A DNA stretch of 10,047 bases, taken from Chloroflexota bacterium. GTDB taxonomy: Bacteria; Chloroflexota; Limnocylindria; Limnocylindrales; CSP1-4. Location: assembly GCA_021786915.1 (NCBI GenBank), contig JAJYMP010000175.1, positions 1-10,047 on the forward strand, read 5' to 3'. Made by a program: the position numbers and the translations under genes. Positions 1 to 6,574 of this stretch are shown piece by piece. The notes under the pieces are model-generated. The model worked only from the letters and a program-made list of their open reading frames with translations, ran no database searches and was not told the DNA's origin. The first letter of the stretch is position 1, and each line of letters opens with the position of its first letter.

Positions 1-252
1 TGAACGTACGCCTGCAAGGCACGACGTGGAGCCTGTTGCCGTCTTCGCGTGTTCGGTAAAGGTGACCACCCGCCTCGCTAGCACGAGGCTGAGCCGGCCT
101 CAGCTCCCGGCGGCGTTGCTGCGTCGCCCTCAGGTGAGGAGCCATTGCGCTGTAGATGGCGGACATACGAGGCCCGTTTCTTCATCGGCTCAGGCGCCGT
201 CGAGACGACGCACTGCCCGTTCGCGAGCCCGCCTCCGTTGCGCCACATGACG
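1..252. other. Non-coding flank downstream of the sugar transferase
   Basis: I recognise no gene in this stretch, which follows the stop codon of the minus-strand sugar transferase. Two small adjoining inverted repeats are visible: gcctcg at 72-77 pairs with cgaggc at 84-89 (6-base loop), and gctgag at 88-93 pairs with ctcagc at 99-104 (5-base loop). They share two bases, so they are mutually exclusive or alternative structures. Neither is followed by a T-run on the minus strand, and they lie about 150 bases past the stop, so calling them a terminator would be weak. Open frames crossing this region match no family I know. Confidence 0.4.
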
Positions 253-1644
253 TCATCGCCCGGAAAGCATCGCGGGAACGGTCCGCAGCATGATCTTGAG
301 GTCAAGCCAGAGCGACCAGCGGTCGCTGTATGCGAGGTCGAGCTCCACCCAGCGATCGAACTCCTCCTCGAGGCGCGCGGAGACTTGCCACAATCCCGTG
401 ATCCCGGGCTTCATCGACAGCCGCCGCCGATGCCACAGGTCGTAGCCCACCACCTCGTCGGGCAGCGGCGGGCGCGGACCGACAACGCTCATGTGCCCGA
501 GGAACACGTTCCAGAACTGCGGGAGCTCGTCGAGGCTCGTGCGACGCAGGAACCGGCCGACCCGGGTGACTCGCGGATCCTGCGACATCTTGAACGCCTG
601 GCCGCTCACCTCGTTGCTGGCGGCGAGTTGGGCCAGCTGGGCCTCGGCGTCGACGACCATCGACCGGAACTTCACGATGCGGAACGTTCGCCCGTGGAGC
701 CCCACACGGGCCTGGCGGAAGAGGATGGGTCCGGGGTCGTCGAGGTAGATGGCGAGACCGATGACGAGCATCAACGGCAGCAGAGCCAGCACGACGAGGC
801 CGCCGATGATGACGTCGACGACGCGCTTGGCCAGCAGGCCCAGGATGCGGTCGGGCCCAGTCTCGATGGTGATGAACTCGGTGCCGTCGAACGACTCGAT
901 CCGGCCGCTGCCGACGGGCACGACGCCACCAGCGAGCATGATCCGGAGCGTCTTGCCCTCCTCGCGGCAGAGCGCGGTCACCGGCTCGAGGTACACCGCC
1001 TCTGTCTCGGTCAGGGCGGCCACGACCTCGTCGATCACTGTGCCATGGATGGTCTCCTGCACCGTCTCGAGGGAGCCGAGCAGGGGGCGCCGCATTCCGG
1101 GGGCGCCTGTGCCGAGGTGGCCGATCACGTGATAGCCGAGCGCCGCGTGGCGCTCCAGCCGATCGGCGAGGCGGAGGGCTTCCGGCCCCGTCCCAAGAAC
1201 GAGGGCGTGACGCATCCCGAGGCCTCGCCGCTGCAGCAACGCCATGAACAGGCGCAGCCCGCGCCGCTGGACGATCGAGAACACAAGCTGGCTGCCGAGC
1301 AGGCCGAGCAGGAAGAGTCGGCTGACGTCCGGCAGGTGGAACAGGAACAGCAGGCTGAACAAGGACACGGCCACGAGCATCGCCGCCCGGATGACGTCGA
1401 CGATCTCGCCGAGCATGGTCCACCGGGCTCGAGGCCGGTCCAGTTCGAACAGCCACTCGGCCGCGGCCCAGATGATGCCGTAGGCGAAGGCCCACGCCCA
1501 CCAAGGCGCGCCTGCGACCAGCCAGGCGGTCGACCAGCCGTCGCCGAACCTGGCCATCGAGACGATCGCGAACAGCGCAACCGCTGCGACGACGTCCCCG
1601 AGGAGCAGCCCCGAGCGGAACAGGATCAGCCGCCGGCGGACCAT
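253..1644 (-). CDS. Polyprenyl-phosphate sugar-1-phosphate transferase (WcaJ/RfbP-like)
   Basis: This membrane enzyme (463 aa) would start glycan repeat-unit synthesis by moving a sugar-1-phosphate from a nucleotide sugar to undecaprenyl phosphate on the inner membrane face. About four hydrophobic segments (roughly residues 11-31, 45-66, 85-103 and 110-125) are followed by a Rossmann-like middle region opening with VLGTGPE (149-155). The C-terminal bacterial sugar-transferase domain (about 272-458) carries FRQARVG (309-315), KFRSM (325-329), SLDELPQFWNV (370-380, with the Asp-Glu pair typical of the catalytic centre), SVVGPRP (386-392) and KPGITGLWQVS (412-422). The layout matches full-length polyprenyl glycosylphosphotransferases. 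I chose ATG 1644 because it forms a TGATG junction with the stop of the upstream LCP gene; an in-frame start at 1695 would overlap that gene by 52 bases. No clear ribosome site precedes it, so coupled translation is likely. The sugar substrate cannot be read from sequence. Confidence 0.93.
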   Translation of the reverse strand: MVRRRLILFRSGLLLGDVVAAVALFAIVSMARFGDGWSTAWLVAGAPWWAWAFAYGIIWAAAEWLFELDRPRARWTMLGEIVDVIRAAMLVAVSLFSLLFLFHLPDVSRLFLLGLLGSQLVFSIVQRRGLRLFMALLQRRGLGMRHALVLGTGPEALRLADRLERHAALGYHVIGHLGTGAPGMRRPLLGSLETVQETIHGTVIDEVVAALTETEAVYLEPVTALCREEGKTLRIMLAGGVVPVGSGRIESFDGTEFITIETGPDRILGLLAKRVVDVIIGGLVVLALLPLMLVIGLAIYLDDPGPILFRQARVGLHGRTFRIVKFRSMVVDAEAQLAQLAASNEVSGQAFKMSQDPRVTRVGRFLRRTSLDELPQFWNVFLGHMSVVGPRPPLPDEVVGYDLWHRRRLSMKPGITGLWQVSARLEEEFDRWVELDLAYSDRWSLWLDLKIMLRTVPAMLSGR

Positions 1645-3008
1645 CAGGGGGCCGGGGAATAGGTGCTGTCGGCCCCGAACTGGGCGATGGACCACGTCTT
1701 GATCCGGGCCATGTCCAGGACGAGTTCATAGACGCCACCGGTCTGCGACATCGGCGGTTGACTGGCGTAGACGTTCGGCCCGAGGACGAACGTCTGGACC
1801 TTCGAGGTGTCGATGTTCTGCGCCAGGTTGACGAAGTCCTCGAACCGCGACGTCGGGAGGTCGGTGCGAACCGTCTGCTTGGCCACGTTCAGGATGTCCG
1901 GCAGCTTGAGGAGCATGCCCGGCTGCGTCAGCTTCGCGCGCAGGGCGAGCAGCAGCTGCTGCTGACGTCGCGCACGCGTGAAATCATTGTCGCCGACGCC
2001 TTGGCGGGAGCGGACATAGGCAAGAGCAGTCCGGCCGTCCAACGTGACGGTGCCCGCGGGCAGGTAGAAGCCACTCGTCCCGTCGAGCCAGTCATACGCC
2101 GGGTCATTGATGACCTTGGGGTTGTCGACGGTCACTCCCCCCACCAGGTCGACTATCTGGCGGAACCCGCCCAGATTGACGGCCGCGTAGTAGTTGATCC
2201 GCACGCCCATGAGGAAGGTTAACTCATGGATGAGCGTGGGAAACGGGCCGTCCGGATACTGCTGCGGGTGGCCCGCCGCCCAGGTCATGAGCGAGTTGAT
2301 CTTGCCCGTGTATGTCGTGCCGTTGTACATGGGGAAATTGGAGACGTCGCGCGGCATGCTTGCCATGGTGACCGATCCATCCTTCGGGTTGACGCTCACG
2401 ACCAGCAGCGTGTCGGTCAGGGCCTCAGTGCGCCGCGGATCCGAGTCGATCCCCGTGAACAGGATCGTGATCCGTGACGAAGCAGTGGGCGGCGTCGCGA
2501 ACGGCGTGGCGTTGTAGCCGATATCAGATGGGACGGCGCTGGCCAACGGATCCAGACTCGACGAGGCGCCGGGCGTCCCGCCTGCCTGATCGGGGTTCCG
2601 CCCCACGAAGATCGACGAGGAGGCGTCGAAGACCGAGTACGCGTAGTAGGCGGGCAGCCCGTGCATGCCGACCACGAGCCCGATGCACAGGACGCCGACG
2701 ACGAGGCCACCGAGTGCATGCGGGTCCCCCGCGCGCCGCGCGACGAGGACGGCATCGGCGATCGCGATGATCCGCCAGATGCCAGTGAGGGCGATCAGGA
2801 CCAGCCACGTCAGCGACCCGGACGGCGTGATCGCGAAGGCCAGCGCCCCTACCACGCCGGTCAGGAGGTTCAGCGCCATCGCGAACGTGGTGACCAGTGC
2901 TGGCAGGGCGAACACGAGCGCCGCTCGTCGCCGACCGAGGTACGCATGGCCCAGCCCGGGGAAGACGAACGAGAGAACAGCGGCAAGCCAGGCGGAATTA
3001 CGCCTCAT
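1644..3008 (-). CDS. LCP (LytR-CpsA-Psr) family wall glycopolymer ligase with multi-pass N-terminus
   Basis: LCP proteins transfer lipid-linked glycopolymers to peptidoglycan outside the cell; older databases call them LytR transcriptional attenuators. This 454-aa protein starts with FPGLGHAYLGR (16-26) and about four hydrophobic segments up to residue 125. A Ser/Pro/Thr/Ala-rich linker (about 140-178) leads to the LCP domain. That domain shows GID (186-188), TDTLLVVSVNP (198-208), MPRDV (218-222) and KIN (236-238). It continues with a V-D-L-V-G-G-V segment and the late AYVRSR and RARRQQQ blocks, whose arginines are typically involved in pyrophosphate-lipid binding. Most LCP proteins have one to three membrane helices, so the longer membrane part is unusual. 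ATG 3008 follows GAGAGG at 3014-3019 with a 5-base spacer. The sugar transferase follows immediately through a one-base overlap, which fits a shared polymer assembly role. Family assignment is secure; polymer identity is inferred. Confidence 0.93.
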   Translation of the reverse strand: MRRNSAWLAAVLSFVFPGLGHAYLGRRRAALVFALPALVTTFAMALNLLTGVVGALAFAITPSGSLTWLVLIALTGIWRIIAIADAVLVARRAGDPHALGGLVVGVLCIGLVVGMHGLPAYYAYSVFDASSSIFVGRNPDQAGGTPGASSSLDPLASAVPSDIGYNATPFATPPTASSRITILFTGIDSDPRRTEALTDTLLVVSVNPKDGSVTMASMPRDVSNFPMYNGTTYTGKINSLMTWAAGHPQQYPDGPFPTLIHELTFLMGVRINYYAAVNLGGFRQIVDLVGGVTVDNPKVINDPAYDWLDGTSGFYLPAGTVTLDGRTALAYVRSRQGVGDNDFTRARRQQQLLLALRAKLTQPGMLLKLPDILNVAKQTVRTDLPTSRFEDFVNLAQNIDTSKVQTFVLGPNVYASQPPMSQTGGVYELVLDMARIKTWSIAQFGADSTYSPAP

Positions 3009-3135
3009 ATATTCCTCTCAGCGCCTGGGCTCGGTCGCTCGTGTGCACGGCCAGCGTGGCCAGCCTTGACCCTATCGGGCTCGGATACCTCACTGAAACC
3101 CCCCCAAAAGTACCTAATCACTCCGACGGCGGACA
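3009..3135 (-). promoter_or_regulatory. Leader region of the LCP-sugar transferase pair, possible promoter
   Basis: This is the longest gap between genes in the window (127 bases) and is locally AT-richer than its surroundings at about 3090-3120, which suggests a promoter for the two downstream genes. On the minus strand a run of seven G (3099-3105) is followed by TTCAGT and, 17 bases later, TAGGGT. This is a weak -35/-10 resemblance only. Nearer the gene, ggcca at 3049-3053 and tggcc at 3057-3061 form a 5-bp inverted repeat with a 3-base loop in the would-be transcript leader. The ribosome site GAGAGG is at 3014-3019. The promoter call is tentative because the sigma consensus of this organism is unknown. 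Confidence 0.25.
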
Positions 3136-3735
3136 CTAATCGCGGGCGTCTCCTGCGAGGCGCCTCTCGTTGACGGCGAAGGGGCGCGACTCCGGCCGAG
3201 CAAGCCAATCCTCCAGCGTGCCAGCCGCCGCGTCCTTGGCCGATAGCCGCGGAGCTGCGATCGGCCACGCGATCCCGATGTCCGGATCATTCCACCGGAT
3301 AGCGGATTCGCGAGGCGGATTGTACGCGCTCGTGCAGAAGTACTCGACCTCTGTCACGTCTGAGAGCGCGCAGAAGCCCCTTGCGAACGACGCGGGCGCC
3401 CAGAACAGCAGCGGCTCGTCGGCCGATCCCTCCACCGCGACGTGCTGGCCCAGCGTCCGAGAACCCGGCCGGATGTCCACCGCCACCATGAACGCCCGGC
3501 CCGTGACCACCCGCATGAGCTTGCCCTGAGGCGGCTCCCACTGGAAGTGCAGTCCCCGGATGACGCCCCGGGAGGAGCGCGACTGGTTGACCTGGACGAA
3601 CCGGGTGGGCAGGCCCAGCGGCTCGAAGGCGTCCGTGCGCACGACCTCGCCGAACCAGCCCCGCTCGTCGGGGAAGAGGCGGGGTCGGACCAGGAGGACC
3701 TCGGGGATCGCCGTGGCCTCAACGGTGAAGGGCAC
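3136..3735 (-). CDS. rmlC: dTDP-4-dehydrorhamnose 3,5-epimerase family protein (RmlC-like)
   Basis: RmlC converts dTDP-4-keto-6-deoxyglucose to the 4-keto-rhamnose form in the cytoplasm, a step toward dTDP-L-rhamnose for surface glycans. The 199-aa protein is slightly longer than the usual 180-190 aa and is a single cupin domain. It shows FPDERGWF (21-28), VIRGLHFQ (58-65, His63 in the catalytic position), QGKLMRVV (70-77), YFCT (132-135, a candidate catalytic Tyr132), Tyr138, IRWNDP (146-151) and LSAKD (164-168, Asp168 as partner of the His). Where many members have FAHGF, this one has FARGF (117-121). The start is GTG 3735, supported by GGAG at 3744-3747. No rmlA, rmlB or rmlD is in the window, so the protein could also serve a related 3- or 5-epimerase step for another deoxysugar. 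Its position before the LCP and sugar-transferase genes supports a glycan role. Confidence 0.9.
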   Translation of the reverse strand: MPFTVEATAIPEVLLVRPRLFPDERGWFGEVVRTDAFEPLGLPTRFVQVNQSRSSRGVIRGLHFQWEPPQGKLMRVVTGRAFMVAVDIRPGSRTLGQHVAVEGSADEPLLFWAPASFARGFCALSDVTEVEYFCTSAYNPPRESAIRWNDPDIGIAWPIAAPRLSAKDAAAGTLEDWLARPESRPFAVNERRLAGDARD

Positions 3736-3743
3736 GTGGGAGA

Positions 3744-3747
3744 CTCC
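3744..3747 (-). promoter_or_regulatory. Ribosome binding site deciding the GTG start of rmlC
   Basis: The minus strand reads GGAG, then 8 bases, then GTG at 3735-3733. This is the only plausible initiation signal near the start of the cupin domain, so it supports a GTG start. Confidence 0.6.
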
Positions 3748-3790
3748 GGGCGGTTGGTTTGGGGTAGCGGAGGAGGCGCCTGCAGCTTGG

Positions 3791-3810
3791 CGGTCGCGCG
3801 AGGACGACCG
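3791..3810 (-). other. Small inverted repeat just after the fabG stop
   Basis: cggtcg (3791-3796) and cgaccg (3805-3810) form a perfect 6-bp stem with an 8-base loop, beginning 8 bases past the fabG stop codon, in the 83-base fabG-rmlC gap. No T-run follows on the minus strand, so it is at best a weak or factor-assisted terminator marking the boundary between lipid and glycan genes. Such stems also occur by chance in DNA this rich in GC. Confidence 0.25.
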
Positions 3811-3818
3811 AGGCCGAC

Positions 3819-4568
3819 CTACATCATGACCAGTCCGCCGTCGACGGCGAGCACCTGCCCGGTAATGTACCCCGCCTCGTCCGACGCGAGGAACGCCACG
3901 GCGTTGGCGATCTCCTCGGTGGTGCCGAAGCGGCCGAGCGGGGTGCGGGCGGTGATCTCGTCCATGAGCGCCTGCGGCAGGTCCTGGGTGAGCTCAGTCA
4001 GCACGAAGCCGGGCGCGACGGCGTTGACCGTGATCCCGCGGGAGGCGAGCTCACGGGCGGCGGCCTTGGTGAGCCCGATGAGGCCGGCCTTCGCCGACGA
4101 GTAGTTCGCCTGCCCAGTCTGGCCCGCCTGGCCCGAGACGCTGGTGATGTTGATGATCCGCCCGCCGCGTGCCTTGAGCATCGGCCGGGTGACCGCCTTG
4201 AGCGCGTAGAAGGCGCCGAACAGGTTGGTCTCGAGGACCTCGGACCACTCGTCCGAGCCCATCCGCATGATCAGGTTGTCGCGCGTGATGCCGGCGTTGT
4301 TGACCAGGATGTCGATCTTGCCGAACTCCGCGAGCACGCCCTTGACCAGCCCCTCCGCGCCCTCCTGCGAGCGGGCGTCGGCCTGCACGGCGAGCACACG
4401 GCGCCCCAGCGCCTCCACCTCGCCCGCCGTGGCCTGCGCGGCAGCGGCGTTGCCCTTGTAGCTGAACGCCACGTCGGCGCCCTGCGCGGCGAGGCGCAGC
4501 ACGATCGCCCGGCCGATGCCGCGCGAGCCTCCGGTCACCAGCGCGGTCTTGCCGGAGAGGTCGAGCAT
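3819..4568 (-). CDS. fabG: 3-oxoacyl-ACP reductase FabG
   Basis: FabG carries out the NADPH-dependent reduction of 3-ketoacyl-ACP to 3-hydroxyacyl-ACP, the first reductive step of each elongation cycle. The 249-aa length is typical for this short-chain dehydrogenase. It shows the nucleotide-binding TGGSRGIG (12-19), NNAG (90-93) and the full catalytic tetrad Asn115, Ser143, Tyr156 and Lys160 in the YxxxK arrangement. The C-terminal region has NAVAPGF and ends with ITGQVLAVDGGLVMM, as FabG proteins do. ATG 4568 has a strong AGGAGG ribosome site. A 75-base gap separates it from fabH, in contrast to the overlapping genes upstream, so it is probably translated independently from the same message. 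Other short-chain dehydrogenases resemble FabG, but the location beside fabH, accB and fabF makes the assignment firm. Confidence 0.96.
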   Translation of the reverse strand: MLDLSGKTALVTGGSRGIGRAIVLRLAAQGADVAFSYKGNAAAAQATAGEVEALGRRVLAVQADARSQEGAEGLVKGVLAEFGKIDILVNNAGITRDNLIMRMGSDEWSEVLETNLFGAFYALKAVTRPMLKARGGRIINITSVSGQAGQTGQANYSSAKAGLIGLTKAAARELASRGITVNAVAPGFVLTELTQDLPQALMDEITARTPLGRFGTTEEIANAVAFLASDEAGYITGQVLAVDGGLVMM

Positions 4569-4578
4569 GGCGGTGGGT

Positions 4579-4584
4579 CCTCCT
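4579..4584 (-). promoter_or_regulatory. Strong ribosome binding site of fabG
   Basis: A full AGGAGG on the minus strand lies 10 bases before the fabG ATG (4568). It is the best Shine-Dalgarno match I noticed at any gene start in the window, consistent with fabG needing its own initiation because it does not overlap fabH. Confidence 0.7.
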
Positions 4585-4643
4585 GGGTGGGTGGCGAGTT
4601 GGGGCAGGCTGGGCCGGGCTGGCGGAAGCGCCTGGGCCAGGTG

Positions 4644-5843
4644 TCAGCGAGGGGTGTGGGCCGCGTGGGCGGGCTCGCCGGGCGCCACGTCGGAGAGGTC
4701 GAGGTGCCCGGGCAGCGGCCGGGCGAGGATATCGGCCAGGGCGGGCGGGATGGGGTCCACGGAGTCCCAGTCCACGGGCTGGCGGACGTGGACGTCCTCG
4801 GGGTTCACCGCAGCCTCGCCGATCGGGCCGCGCGCCGGGTCAGCGGTCCACTCGAGCGCGACGGCACCGGAGGTGAACCCGGCGCCGAAGGCGATGAACA
4901 CCAGCTTGTCGCCGGGCTGGACACGGCCCGAGTTGACGGCCTCCGCCAGCGCGATCGGCACCGAGGCAGCCGACGTGTTGCCGTAGCGGTCGACGTTGAC
5001 GAAGAACCGGTCCATCGGCAGGTCGAGGCCCCTGGCCACGGCCTCGATGATCCGGATGTTCGCCTGGTGCGGGATGATCAGGTCCACGTCGGCCTGGGTC
5101 CAGCCCGCCTTGGTCACCGCCGCCAGACCGGTCGAGGCGAGCGTCCGGGTGGCGAAGCGGTAGGTCTCCTTGCCCTCCATCCGGATCTTGTGCTGGGCGC
5201 GGCTGATCGTCTCGAGCGATGACGGCGCCTTGGATCCGCCGGCGGGCAGCCAGATCATGTAGGCGCCCTGCGGGTCCGTGGTGAGCTCGATGCCGACGGC
5301 CGCCCCCGGCTCGTCGCTGGCCGACAGCACCACCGCGCCGGCACCGTCGCCGAACAGGATGCACGTGCCCCGGTCGCTGTAGTCGAGGAACCGGGTGAGC
5401 AGCTCGGAGCCGATCACGAGCACATTGCGGGCCATGCCCGACGCGAGGTAGGCCGACGCCGTGGCGTAGCCGTAGACGAACCCCGAGCAGGCGGCCGCGA
5501 CGTCGAAGGCGTAGGCACGGGTGTTGCCGATCGCCTCCTTGACCAGGGCGGCCGTTGAGGGCATCCAGTAGTCCGGGGTGAGGGTCGCCACGATGATCAC
5601 GTCGATGTCGTCGGGGTCGAGCCCGGCCGTGCGGATGGCCCGCAGCCCGGCCACCGCGCCCATCGAGGCGCTGGTCTCGTGGGCGGCCGCCACGCGGCGC
5701 TCTCGGATGCCGGTGCGGCTGACGATCCACTCGTCGGAGGTGTCCACCATGCGCTCGAGGTCGGCATTGGTGAGCACCTGTGCGGGCGCATAGCGGCCCC
5801 AGCCGGTGATGCGGACCGAGCGGGGGGACGCGACGGGGGTCAT
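4644..5843 (-). CDS. fabH: 3-oxoacyl-ACP synthase III (FabH) with C-terminal extension
   Basis: FabH condenses an acyl-CoA primer with malonyl-ACP and so starts fatty-acid chains; its primer preference influences straight versus branched fatty acids. The thiolase-fold core covers about residues 8-335. It shows DTSDEWIVSRTGIRER (34-49), the nucleophile Cys119 in DVAAACSGF (114-122), GDGAGAVVL (165-173), His259 in IPHQANIRI (257-265) and Asn289 in YGNTSAAS (287-294), giving the complete Cys-His-Asn triad. The core ends with GAVALEW (326-332), where ordinary FabH proteins (about 310-340 aa) stop. Here about 64 further residues follow, rich in Pro and Asp/Glu and with no recognised domain. ATG 5843 overlaps the accB stop as ATGA, implying coupled translation. 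Confidence 0.95.
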   Translation of the reverse strand: MTPVASPRSVRITGWGRYAPAQVLTNADLERMVDTSDEWIVSRTGIRERRVAAAHETSASMGAVAGLRAIRTAGLDPDDIDVIIVATLTPDYWMPSTAALVKEAIGNTRAYAFDVAAACSGFVYGYATASAYLASGMARNVLVIGSELLTRFLDYSDRGTCILFGDGAGAVVLSASDEPGAAVGIELTTDPQGAYMIWLPAGGSKAPSSLETISRAQHKIRMEGKETYRFATRTLASTGLAAVTKAGWTQADVDLIIPHQANIRIIEAVARGLDLPMDRFFVNVDRYGNTSAASVPIALAEAVNSGRVQPGDKLVFIAFGAGFTSGAVALEWTADPARGPIGEAAVNPEDVHVRQPVDWDSVDPIPPALADILARPLPGHLDLSDVAPGEPAHAAHTPR

Positions 5844-6574
5844 GCGGGCTCAACCTCGATCAGTGGTGACTTGGCCTTCACGAGCTGGCCGTTGTCGGCG
5901 CAGAGGCGCACCACCCTGCCGGCGAGGTCGCTCTTGATCTCGTTGAACAGCTTCATCGCCTCGATGAGGCCGATGATCTGCCCGACGGCGACGTGGTCGC
6001 CGACGGACACGTACGGCGTGGCGCCGGGCGACGGGGCGCCGTAGAAGATCCCCGTGAGCGGCGCCTTCACCGACGGCCGGACCGGGGGCGCGGCGGGCGA
6101 CGCGGCTGGTGCGCCGGCCACGGCGACGGGCGCCCCGCCGGATGCGAGGCCGCCGTCCACGGGCGGCGCGAACGCGATCGCCGCCCCGGCGCGCTCCACG
6201 GATGCGGGCGAGCGGACGATGATCGTCGTGCCGCCCGTGCTCACCTCGAGCTCGGCGAGGTCGCCCCGCTCGAGGATCGCCGCCAGCCGGTCCACCAGGG
6301 CCAGCAGCGTGGCGTCGCCGGAATCGGCCGGGACGGGGAAGCCGGGGGCCTCGCCGGGGCTCGACATCAGGTCGCCGTCTCGGGGGCGGGAGCGGCCGCC
6401 CGCGGTGGACGTCGAGGGGGCTGGCCCCGCCGCTGCGCCGGGCCCGACGGGCACGGGGCCTGCCTCGTGGCCCCCGTGATCGATCCCGTTGGTCGGCGTG
6501 GCGGAGCCGGGCTGGGCGGCATGCTCCCCGGCGGCCGAGCCGACGCCAGCCGGCAGGACGGGCTCGTCGCTCAT
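5840..6574 (-). CDS. accB: Biotin carboxyl carrier protein of acetyl-CoA carboxylase (AccB)
   Basis: AccB carries biotin between biotin carboxylase (AccC) and the carboxyltransferase to make malonyl-CoA. The C-terminal biotinyl domain (about 167-244) contains EAMK (205-208) with Lys208 as the biotinylation site, preceded by SVGDHVAVGQIIGLI (190-204). An AccB-type N-terminal segment (about 90-122, LVDRLAAILERGDLAELEVS and following) is present, separated from the biotinyl domain by an Ala/Pro/Gly linker. The first 85 or so residues are low-complexity Gly/Ala/Pro and unlike family members, which are usually about 150-180 aa against 244 here. I chose ATG 6574 because it overlaps the fabF stop as ATGA, matching the neighbouring junctions. 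An internal ATG at 6367 (Met70) would give a normal-sized 175-aa protein, so the start is not certain. The downstream end overlaps fabH by 4 bases. Confidence 0.92.
   Translation of the reverse strand: MSDEPVLPAGVGSAAGEHAAQPGSATPTNGIDHGGHEAGPVPVGPGAAAGPAPSTSTAGGRSRPRDGDLMSSPGEAPGFPVPADSGDATLLALVDRLAAILERGDLAELEVSTGGTTIIVRSPASVERAGAAIAFAPPVDGGLASGGAPVAVAGAPAASPAAPPVRPSVKAPLTGIFYGAPSPGATPYVSVGDHVAVGQIIGLIEAMKLFNEIKSDLAGRVVRLCADNGQLVKAKSPLIEVEPA

Noticed and set aside
72..104. Terminator for the glycan genes
   Set aside because: The two stems are short, overlap each other, have no following T-run and lie about 150 bases past the stop. They are recorded only as inverted repeats.
78..248. A 56-codon minus-strand frame downstream of the sugar transferase
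   Set aside because: No ribosome site stood out, it has no recognisable motif, and a short open frame is expected by chance at this GC content.
145..1662. A 505-codon open frame on the plus strand opposite the sugar transferase
   Set aside because: Its product is Glu/Arg/Gln/His-rich low-complexity sequence with no family motifs, while the minus strand has a complete sugar-transferase domain. High GC content removes stops from the opposite frames.
302..1738. A 478-codon minus-strand frame overlapping the sugar transferase and the LCP gene
   Set aside because: Arg/Pro/Ala-rich out-of-frame translation with no recognisable domain.
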